A DNA stretch of 64,000 nt from Acidobacteriota bacterium (lineage in GTDB: Bacteria > Acidobacteriota > Aminicenantia > Aminicenantales > Saccharicenantaceae). A model generated the notes under the pieces. It was not told where the DNA came from, ran no database searches, and saw only the letters and a program-made list of their open reading frames with translations. The position numbers and the translations under genes were made by a program. The stretch spans positions 280,293-344,292 of the forward strand of contig JBDKSB010000012.1 in assembly GCA_039683095.1 (NCBI GenBank). The letters are read 5' to 3'. This document shows positions 57,806-64,000 of the stretch, piece by piece. Position 1 is the stretch's first letter. Each line of letters opens with the position of its first letter.

Positions 57806-60208
57806 ATGATCACGATCGGGAGGTGCCCGTTGCGTCATCTGTCCCACTCCTTCCTCGGTCTCGTCCTGGTTATCCTCGTCGCCGGCGCGCTGGCCGCCCT
57901 TCCGCAGGGCAAGCCGGCCGCCAAGGGGCTTAACAAGAAAGTCGAGAACACGGACCCGGCCCTGAGGGTCAAGGCCTTCGAGCAGCACCTGGCGATGAAG
58001 CAGGCCTCGCCCTTCAAGGACGTCCGCTGGCGCTTCATCGGCCCCTTCGATCTCGGCGGGCGGTGCACCGACGTCGCCGTTCCGTCCGGCAGCCGGACGG
58101 TCTTCTACGCCGCCGCCGCCAGCGGAGGCGTTTTCAAGACGGTGAACGCCGGCACGACCTGGGAGCCCATCTTCGACGACCAGCCGACGATGTCCATCGG
58201 CGACCTGGCCGTGGCCGAGTCCAACCCGGACATCGTCTGGGCCGGCACGGGCGAAGCCAACATCTTCCGCGCCTCCGAAGCCGGGCTCGGCGTCTTCAAG
58301 TCGGCGGACGCCGGCAAGACCTGGAGGCGCATGGGCCTCGAGGGGACCTACACCATCGCCCGCGTCGTCATCCATCCGGCCAACCCCGACATCGTCTACG
58401 TCGCGGCCACCGGCCACGAGTGGACGGCCAATCCCGACCGGGGCGTTTTCAAGACGAGCGACGGCGGGGCCACCTGGACGAAGGTCCTTTTCGTCAGCGA
58501 CGAGATCGGGGCCAACGACCTGGTCATGGACCCCCAGGCGCCCGATACGCTCTACGCCGCGACCTGGAACCGCGTCCGCCGGCGCTGGAGCGACCCCGTG
58601 CCCGGCGGCGGGGACGGCCTGTTCAAGACGACCGACGGCGGCCGGACCTGGAAGCCGATCAACAACGGCCTGCCCGACACGGCCTTCACCGGGCGCATCG
58701 GCATCGACCTCTGCCGGACCAGGCCCTCGACGCTCTACGCCTACGTCGACAACCACACCCCCGGGACCGAGCCGCCGGCCGGCGCCCGCGACGCCTACGG
58801 CCGGCCGCTCGGGCGGGGCATCGTCGGGGCCGAGGTCTACCGCTCGGACGACGCCGGCGCGAGCTGGCGCAAGGTCAGCCCGCCGGGCATGGACCGCTTC
58901 GGCGGCACCTACGGCTGGGTCTTCGGCCAGATCCGGGTCGACCCCAACTCGCCGGAGACCGTTTACATCATGGGCCTGGGCCTGTCGAAATCGACCGACG
59001 GCGGCAAGACCTACAGGAACCTCGGCTATGCCGGGCTTCACGGCGACCACCACGGCCTCTGGATCGATCCCCATGACAGCGACCACCTGATCAACAACAA
59101 CGACGGCGGCGTCAACATCTCCTATGACGGCGGCAAGACCTGGCGGGATTTCCACGACGGCATCCCCTCCGTCCAGTTCTACAATGTCACCCTCGACGCC
59201 TCGACGCCGTTCTGGGCCTATGGCTCGGTCCAGGACCAGGGCACCTACCGCGGCCTGATCCCGGTGCGCCGGCCCGGGGCCGGCGGCGCGCCCGGCCGGC
59301 CGAGGTTCTTCCGGGCCGAGCCCAGGTGGGAAACCGCCCCGGGCGGCGAGGGCACGCTCATCGCCGTCGATCCGGAGGACCCGGCCACGGTCTATTCCTC
59401 GCCCTTCTACGGCCGCCTCGAGCGCTCCGTCCTCAAGGACGGCGAATGGACGAGCCGGGAGATCTTCCCCAAGCCGGCCGAGGGCGAGCCCGCCTACCGC
59501 GGCCAGTGGCTGGCGGCGACCATGCTCTCGCCCCACAACCCGCTGGTCGTCTACCACGGCTTCCAGTACCTCTTCCGGTCCATGAACAGGGGCGAGACCT
59601 GGGAACGGATCAGCCCCGACCTGACCTACAACAACCCGGACCAGCAGGGCCGCTGGCCCTTCGCCGTCCCCTTCGCCACGATCACGGCGGTCGACGAGTC
59701 GCCGTTCAAGTTCGGCCTCATCTACGCCGGCACGGACGACGGCCGGGTCTGGGTGACCAGGACGAGCGGCGACAGCTGGACCGAGATCACGGCCGGCCTG
59801 CCCTTCAACAAGCACGTCTGGAAGATCGTCGCTTCGAGGCACGACCCGGCCGCGGTCTACGTCACCCTGGTCGGCCGGCACGACGACGACTTCAATCCCT
59901 ATATCTACAAGTCGGCCGACTACGGCAAGACCTGGGCCTCGATCGCGGCCGACATCCCCGGCGGCCCGGTCAACGTCGTCCGCGAGGACCCCAAGGTCCG
60001 GGGCATCCTCTACGCGGGCACGGACACCGGCGTTTACGTCAGCCGGAACGGCGGCCAGTCCTGGGACGTGCTCGGCTCGGGCCTGCCGACATCCTACGTC
60101 TGGGACATGGCCATCCAGCCGCGCGACAACGCCCTGGTCATCGCCACCAACGGCCGCGGCATGTGGCTCATCGACGATCTGGCGCCGGTGCAGAACGCCG
60201 CCAAATAG
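57806..60208 (+). CDS. Secreted VPS10/sortilin-like beta-propeller protein (BNR-repeat)
   Basis: An 800-residue secreted protein with leader LSHSFLGLVLVILVAGALAALPQG. It consists of many BNR/VPS10-type blades (GVFKTVNAGTTWEPIF, GVFKSADAGKTWRRMG, GLFKTTDGGRTWKPIN, VYVSRNGGQSWDVLG), forming one or two large propellers like sortilin or xyloglucanase-type proteins. Catalytic residues are not evident. The ATG at 57,806 is nine bases after TATACT; a TTG at 57,830 with GGGAGG in front is an alternative start. It lies just after repeat copy B. Confidence 0.88.
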   Translation: MITIGRCPLRHLSHSFLGLVLVILVAGALAALPQGKPAAKGLNKKVENTDPALRVKAFEQHLAMKQASPFKDVRWRFIGPFDLGGRCTDVAVPSGSRTVFYAAAASGGVFKTVNAGTTWEPIFDDQPTMSIGDLAVAESNPDIVWAGTGEANIFRASEAGLGVFKSADAGKTWRRMGLEGTYTIARVVIHPANPDIVYVAATGHEWTANPDRGVFKTSDGGATWTKVLFVSDEIGANDLVMDPQAPDTLYAATWNRVRRRWSDPVPGGGDGLFKTTDGGRTWKPINNGLPDTAFTGRIGIDLCRTRPSTLYAYVDNHTPGTEPPAGARDAYGRPLGRGIVGAEVYRSDDAGASWRKVSPPGMDRFGGTYGWVFGQIRVDPNSPETVYIMGLGLSKSTDGGKTYRNLGYAGLHGDHHGLWIDPHDSDHLINNNDGGVNISYDGGKTWRDFHDGIPSVQFYNVTLDASTPFWAYGSVQDQGTYRGLIPVRRPGAGGAPGRPRFFRAEPRWETAPGGEGTLIAVDPEDPATVYSSPFYGRLERSVLKDGEWTSREIFPKPAEGEPAYRGQWLAATMLSPHNPLVVYHGFQYLFRSMNRGETWERISPDLTYNNPDQQGRWPFAVPFATITAVDESPFKFGLIYAGTDDGRVWVTRTSGDSWTEITAGLPFNKHVWKIVASRHDPAAVYVTLVGRHDDDFNPYIYKSADYGKTWASIAADIPGGPVNVVREDPKVRGILYAGTDTGVYVSRNGGQSWDVLGSGLPTSYVWDMAIQPRDNALVIATNGRGMWLIDDLAPVQNAAK

Positions 60209-60215
60209 GGCCAGC

Positions 60216-61490
60216 ATGGACATGGTCGGCATCATCATGGCCGGGGGCCAGGGCAGCCGGCTCTACCCTTTGACCAAGGTCCGGAGCAAGCCGGCCGTGC
60301 CGCTGGCCGGGCGCTTCCGCCTGATCGACGTCTCCATCTCCAACTGCATACACTCGAACGTCAGCAGCATCTTCGTCCTGACCCAGTTCGCCACGGAGTC
60401 CCTGCACCGCCATATCTTCACGACCTACCGCTTCGACGGCTTCCACCGCGACTTCATCACCCTGCTCTCGGCCCAGCAGACTTTCGAGAACCGGAACTGG
60501 TACCAGGGCACGGCCGACGCCGTCCGCCAGAACCTCGATTACATCAAGGACCTCGGGGCTCTTGTCCTCGTCCTCTCCGGCGACCACCTCTACCGGATGG
60601 ATTACCGGAAGTTCGCCGAGTTCCACGCGGCCTCGGGCGCCGAGATCAGCATCGGCGTGACGCCCATCGGGGCCGGCCAGGCCGGCGACTTCGGGATCAT
60701 GAAGGTCGACGGCCGCGGCCGCATCACCGAGTTCCGGGAGAAGCCCCGGGACCCGGCCGAGGTCGAGCGCCTGCGGGTCGACGAGTCGGTCTTCGAGCGC
60801 TTCGGCACGCCGGCCCGGGGCCGGACCCACCTCGCCTCCATGGGCGTCTACCTCTTCAGCCAGGACGTCCTGCGCGACATCCTGGCCCGCACCGGCGCCA
60901 AGGACTTCGGCAGGGAGGTCATCCCACAGGCCATCGGCGCGCGCCGGGTCTTCGGCCACTTCTTCGACGGCTACCGGGAGGACATCGGGACCATCCGCAG
61001 CTTCTTCGAGGCCCACATGGACCTGACCCGGCCGCTCCCCCGCTTCGATTTCTACGACGAGGAGCGGCCCGTCTTCACCCAGCCGCGGTTCCTGCCCGGC
61101 TCCAAGATCGTCGCCTCCGACGTCCGGGACGCCGTCCTCTGCGAGGGCAGCATCGTCAACCGCTCGTACATCCGCAACGCGATCATCGGCATCCGCTCGC
61201 GCATCGGCGAGAACGCCAGGCTGGAGCGGACCGTCGTCATGGGGGCGGACTATTACGAGTCCCGCGAGGACATGGCCCGGAACCGCGGCCGGAACGTGCC
61301 CGACATCGGCATCGGCAGCGGCTGCGAGATCCGCGACGCCATCATCGACAAGAACGCCCGCATCGGCCGCGGCGTCCGGCTGGTCAACGCCGCCGGCGCC
61401 GCCGCCGCGTCGGCCGAGAGCTGCTCCATCGTCGACGGCATCATCGTCGTCCCCAAGGACGCGGTCATCCCCGACGGCACGGTCATCTGA
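60216..61490 (+). CDS. glgC: Glucose-1-phosphate adenylyltransferase
   Basis: A 424-residue enzyme that makes ADP-glucose for glycogen synthesis. The nucleotidyltransferase start IIMAGGQGSRLYPLTKVRSKPAVPLAGRFRLID is complete, LVLSGDHLYRMDY and EFREKP follow, and the C-terminal left-handed beta-helix has IVNRSYIRNAIIGIRSRIGENARLERTVVMG and GCEIRDAIIDKNARIGRGVRLVN. It starts seven bases after the previous stop. With glgB it indicates classical glycogen storage; glgA is not in the window. Confidence 0.95.
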   Translation: MDMVGIIMAGGQGSRLYPLTKVRSKPAVPLAGRFRLIDVSISNCIHSNVSSIFVLTQFATESLHRHIFTTYRFDGFHRDFITLLSAQQTFENRNWYQGTADAVRQNLDYIKDLGALVLVLSGDHLYRMDYRKFAEFHAASGAEISIGVTPIGAGQAGDFGIMKVDGRGRITEFREKPRDPAEVERLRVDESVFERFGTPARGRTHLASMGVYLFSQDVLRDILARTGAKDFGREVIPQAIGARRVFGHFFDGYREDIGTIRSFFEAHMDLTRPLPRFDFYDEERPVFTQPRFLPGSKIVASDVRDAVLCEGSIVNRSYIRNAIIGIRSRIGENARLERTVVMGADYYESREDMARNRGRNVPDIGIGSGCEIRDAIIDKNARIGRGVRLVNAAGAAAASAESCSIVDGIIVVPKDAVIPDGTVI

Positions 61491-61503
61491 GCGGCCCGGT
61501 CCG

Positions 61504-61529
61504 CCGGGACGGCCCCCGGGCTGTCCCGG
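61504..61529. terminator. GC-rich hairpin between convergent genes
   Basis: Arms CCGGGACGGCCC and GGGCTGTCCCGG (one G-T pair, two-base loop). It lies between convergent glgC and the ABC gene. No T-run follows, so termination is likely but not sure. Confidence 0.35.
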
Positions 61530-61550
61530 GATCGCGCCAGGGACCATGCT

Positions 61551-62255
61551 TCACGGGCCGGCCAGGCGGAGGAACACGGATTCGAGGTCCGGCCCGCTTC
61601 TGGCCGCGCGCAGCAGCCGCCATTCCCGGAGCCCGGCATGGGCGATGGTCTCGCCGCGGCGGAGGACGACGAAGCCGTCGGCGATCCTCTCCATCTCGGC
61701 CAGCATGTGGGAGCTGAGGAGGATGGTCTTCCCGGCGTCACGAAGGCCGCAGAAGATGTCGCGGACGCATTTGACCGACGGCGGGTCGAGGGCCGAATAG
61801 GGCTCGTCGGCGACGAGGAGGTCCGGCCCGAGGACAAGGCTCTGGAGGTAGGCGAACTTCTTGGCGTTGCCCGCCGAGTAGGAGCCGGGCTTGCGCCGCA
61901 GGAGCGCCGGATCGAAGAGCAGGCTCCGGGACGCCGCCAGGACGGAGGCGCCGAAATCCCGGCCGTTGCCCCCGCCGCGGTCATGGCGTTCCCGGGACAG
62001 CCCGAGGAGAGCCCAGCCGTCGAGACCGGCCAGGAAGGCCGGCCGGTCGGGAACGTAGCCGACCCGGCCCGGGCCGACGGCCACGGTGCCAGAATCGGCC
62101 CGAAGGAAGCCCAGCACGATCTTCAGGGTGGTCGTCTTGCCGGCCCCGTTCTCGCCGAGCATGGCCGTGATCGTGCCCCTCCGGGTCTTGAAGCTGACGT
62201 CCCGCAGGGCCTCGACCCGGCCGTACTTCTTGACCAGCTTGTGCGCTTCGATCAT
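61551..62255 (-). CDS. ABC transporter ATP-binding protein
   Basis: A 234-residue ABC ATPase. Walker A GENGAGKT and Walker B LLVADEPYSALD are normal, and the H-loop SSHM is present. The signature reads YSAGNAKKF in place of LSGGQ, a weak C-loop, so activity could be reduced or depend on this variant. The gene starts nine bases after the permease stop. Together they form an exporter or envelope ABC system with the thioredoxin-like and propeller genes upstream. Confidence 0.9.
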   Translation of the reverse strand: MIEAHKLVKKYGRVEALRDVSFKTRRGTITAMLGENGAGKTTTLKIVLGFLRADSGTVAVGPGRVGYVPDRPAFLAGLDGWALLGLSRERHDRGGGNGRDFGASVLAASRSLLFDPALLRRKPGSYSAGNAKKFAYLQSLVLGPDLLVADEPYSALDPPSVKCVRDIFCGLRDAGKTILLSSHMLAEMERIADGFVVLRRGETIAHAGLREWRLLRAARSGPDLESVFLRLAGP

Positions 62256-62264
62256 GAACCAGTC

Positions 62265-62999
62265 CTATTTCCGGAGCTCGAGGGCCGCGACGAGCCTGTA
62301 TCGGGCAAAAGCGGCCAGGCCGAGACCGGCCAGGATGCCGGCGGCGAAGACGGGAAGCCGCCCCGACACGACGATGTTCGGCAGGACGGCGACGAGCGCG
62401 CCGAACCGGAGCGCGGCGCCAGGTCCGGGGAAGCGGCCCGCGGCCGCGTAGTCGACCAGCCCCGTCCGCGCCGTCGTCGACAGGATGAGCGCGATCACGG
62501 CCGCGGCCTGGGCCAGCAGCAGGACCAGCACGCTCGCCCCGCCCCTGAGGAAATGGCTCAGCACGCCGGCGGCCGCGACGTAATAAAGCCCGGCTAGGAG
62601 GGCCAGGCCGAAGCGGAGGACGAAGGCCGCGTCGAAGCCGCCGGCCGCCGCGCCCCAGCCCGCCAGCAGGCCGAAGAGCAGGCCGGCGTAAGCCGCGATG
62701 ACGGCGGCGACGACGAGGCTCTTGAGGCCGAGGTAGCCGCGGAACCGGCCGCCGAGGAAGAGGACGCTCTCCATGGCCCCGCTCTCGACCTCGGTGCGCA
62801 CGGCGTCCTGGCAGCCGACGAGAAAGAGATGGGGCAGGAGGAAGAAAAAGAGCCTGGCCGCGGTCCCGTAGGATTCGTGGAGGCCCGTCCAGACGATGAG
62901 GGCCGGGAAGGCCAGCCCGGCCGCGACGACTGGCGGCGAGGCCAGAAGGCCGCGGCGGGCGGCCCGCCAGGTCAGCGCGAGAAGCGCCGGGTCAGGCAT
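62265..62999 (-). CDS. ABC-type membrane permease
   Basis: A 244-residue integral membrane protein with about six helices (for example LFFFLLPHLFLVG, SLVVAAVIAAYAGLLFGLLAG, GVLSHFLRGGASVLVLLLAQAAAVIALIL). The start at 62,999 lies inside the end of the thioredoxin-like gene (28-base overlap). It fits an ABC-2-type partner of the ATPase that follows. Substrate unknown. Confidence 0.8.
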   Translation of the reverse strand: MPDPALLALTWRAARRGLLASPPVVAAGLAFPALIVWTGLHESYGTAARLFFFLLPHLFLVGCQDAVRTEVESGAMESVLFLGGRFRGYLGLKSLVVAAVIAAYAGLLFGLLAGWGAAAGGFDAAFVLRFGLALLAGLYYVAAAGVLSHFLRGGASVLVLLLAQAAAVIALILSTTARTGLVDYAAAGRFPGPGAALRFGALVAVLPNIVVSGRLPVFAAGILAGLGLAAFARYRLVAALELRK

Positions 63000-63442
63000 C
63001 GGACGAGCTCCTTCCGGCGGGCGTCCGGTCCGAGGTAGGGATCGTCCCGGTAGACCGCCTCCGTTCCCAGGAGCAGCGCCCTGTAGGGAACGGCATCCAC
63101 CTTGTATTTCCGGAAGAGGGTCTTGCGCCGGTCGAGGACCACCGGCGCGGTCCAGGCGTGCTTGTCGAGGAAAACCTGGAGGTCGTCGCGGAGAGCCAGG
63201 GCGACGCCGACGACGGCGACGGGCCAGCCCCCCCGGTCGACGAGATAGCGAGTCTCGAAGAGCTCCTCGTAGCAGACCGGGCACTCGATCGAGAAGAAGA
63301 CCAGGAGAACAGCGCCCGTCCCGGGCGGAGCCGCCTCGTCGAGGCTGGAGCAGATGCGGGCCGTGGACGGCCCCGCGGCCGGGGCCTGGAGCCCGGCCGC
63401 GACGAGCGCGGCCGCCGCGACGAAAGGCAGGACCGGGCTCAT
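62972..63442 (-). CDS. Thioredoxin-like protein (TlpA/AhpC-type), secreted
   Basis: A 156-residue protein. Leader MSPVLPFVAAAALVAAGLQAPAAG, then the thioredoxin fold with the redox pair CPVC in VLLVFFSIECPVCYEELFETR, and a late cis-Pro-like VDAVPYRALLLG. It should act on periplasmic disulfides or peroxide. It overlaps the permease start. The upstream partner is the propeller gene, whose stop overlaps this start codon. Confidence 0.88.
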   Translation of the reverse strand: MSPVLPFVAAAALVAAGLQAPAAGPSTARICSSLDEAAPPGTGAVLLVFFSIECPVCYEELFETRYLVDRGGWPVAVVGVALALRDDLQVFLDKHAWTAPVVLDRRKTLFRKYKVDAVPYRALLLGTEAVYRDDPYLGPDARRKELVRCLTRRFSR

Positions 63443-64000
63443 CGCCCGACCTCGAAGATGCGCAGCTCGCCCTCGTCGTCGACGGCGAACATGCGGCCCC
63501 CGACGACAAGGAAGCGATGAACGGGGCAGGCCAGCTCGACCACGGCCAGGAGACCGCCCTGCCCGTCGACGACCGAGACCGTCCGGCCCGGTCCGAGGTC
63601 CCGGCCGTCCAGGGGATCGGGGGCCGAGAGATAGAAGCGCCCGCCGTCATAGGCCGCGGCCCAGCAGAAGCCCTCGAGCCTGATCGCGCCCCGGAGGGAA
63701 GGGATGTCCAGGGATCTGAAGGCATGCCGTTCGTCGACCGGGATCTCCCCGAGCGTAGCCCCCGACGCCGAGAAGCGGCGGATGGTCCGCTCCGCGATCC
63801 GGCGGACGACATAAAAGTCGTCTTCGGCGCCCGGACAGATGAGGATCATGTTCCGGAAGGCGTCGAGGGCCGGATCGGACGACCTCGAGGCGTCGAGCGC
63901 CGTCCAGACCTCGCGGCCGGTCGCGTCGAAAGCGTGCAGGAGCCGCTCGTCCGGCCGCTTGCCGGCGGGGTTGGCGGTGACGAGGAGCCGTCCTTTCCCC
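63439..64000 (-). CDS. Beta-propeller protein, 3' part (runs off the window)
   Basis: The last about 187 codons of a propeller protein; the start lies beyond the window. Blades such as LLHAFDATGREVWTALDAS, TIRRFSASGATLGEIPVDE, TVSVVDGQGGLLAVVELACPVHRFLVVGGRMFAVDDEGELRIFEVGR fit a six-bladed or similar NHL-like protein. It overlaps the thioredoxin-like gene by four bases, so the cluster propeller-thioredoxin-permease-ATPase is one operon. No function beyond binding can be said. Confidence 0.8.
   Translation of the reverse strand, partial: GKGRLLVTANPAGKRPDERLLHAFDATGREVWTALDASRSSDPALDAFRNMILICPGAEDDFYVVRRIAERTIRRFSASGATLGEIPVDERHAFRSLDIPSLRGAIRLEGFCWAAAYDGGRFYLSAPDPLDGRDLGPGRTVSVVDGQGGLLAVVELACPVHRFLVVGGRMFAVDDEGELRIFEVGR

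Noticed and set aside
57725-60238. 837-codon minus-strand frame opposite the propeller gene
   Set aside because: Antisense shadow without start signals.
1-64000. CRISPR array
   Set aside because: No regularly spaced direct repeats with unique spacers were seen; the iteron array is not one.

Overview
The window is 64 kb of GC-rich DNA from a Gram-negative heterotrophic bacterium. A TonB-dependent outer-membrane receptor, many Sec, Tat and lipoprotein signal peptides, secreted peptidases and amidohydrolases, a VPS10/sortilin-like propeller and a glycogen gene set all point that way. The gene mix resembles Acidobacteriota or Candidatus Aminicenantes. That placement is inference from gene content only; there is no rRNA in the window.

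Layout. (1) 1-11.2 kb is host sequence: the 5' end of pmbA/tldE, tldD, two small Tat-type proteins related to ATC hydrolases, a PIG-L deacetylase, an Ntn-hydrolase-like protein without the usual cysteine, a lactonase-type propeller lipoprotein, and a coupled quinoprotein dehydrogenase/TonB receptor pair. (2) 11.3-17.7 kb is a mixed zone: a DEAD-box helicase, a complete 1,422-bp insertion sequence with inverted repeats and a 15-bp target duplication, a BaiN/HI0933-type flavoprotein, an IS91-type fragment and a slipin. It contains two decayed copies of the 3' end of a tRNA-Arg gene. (3) 17,653-36,065 is an integrated element. It is bounded by 45-bp direct repeats (44/45 identical) of the 3' part of tRNA-Arg(CCG), and the intact tRNA is at the right end. 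(4) 36.2-64 kb is host sequence: an ECF sigma operon, the operon gltX-glnS-glgB-GH57, three amidohydrolases plus an AbgB-like M20 peptidase, a prolyl oligopeptidase, a LemA/TPM set, phosphofructokinase, a VPS10-type propeller, glgC, and an ABC/thioredoxin/propeller cluster that runs off the end.

The integrated element (18.4 kb) is the most interesting part. From left to right it carries an AbiE toxin-antitoxin pair with a promoter-overlapping operator, a decayed second abiEi copy, a RepA/DnaB-like helicase, a tail-to-tail methyltransferase/nuclease pair, a DUF4238 protein and other probable cargo. Next come a 226-bp iteron array around an AT-rich core, and a rightward module behind a full-consensus promoter. 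That module has a HELLH protein, a catalytic-domain-only tyrosine recombinase, a T4 gp21-type prohead protease, an RRM protein and a large terminase subunit. A large serine recombinase follows, and its stop codon lies inside the tRNA. There is no recognisable portal, major capsid or tail gene. This fits a phage satellite or phage-derived plasmid-like island that packages itself in another phage's particles, or an unusual prophage remnant.

Expression. Several genes have a good -10 box only 6 to 11 nt before the start codon and no Shine-Dalgarno (gltX, pfk, the HI0933 flavoprotein, the methyltransferase, the nuclease, the DUF4238 gene), so leaderless or near-leaderless mRNAs look common. Others have strong GGAGG-type sites. 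Long open frames antisense to the GC-rich genes were treated as shadows.
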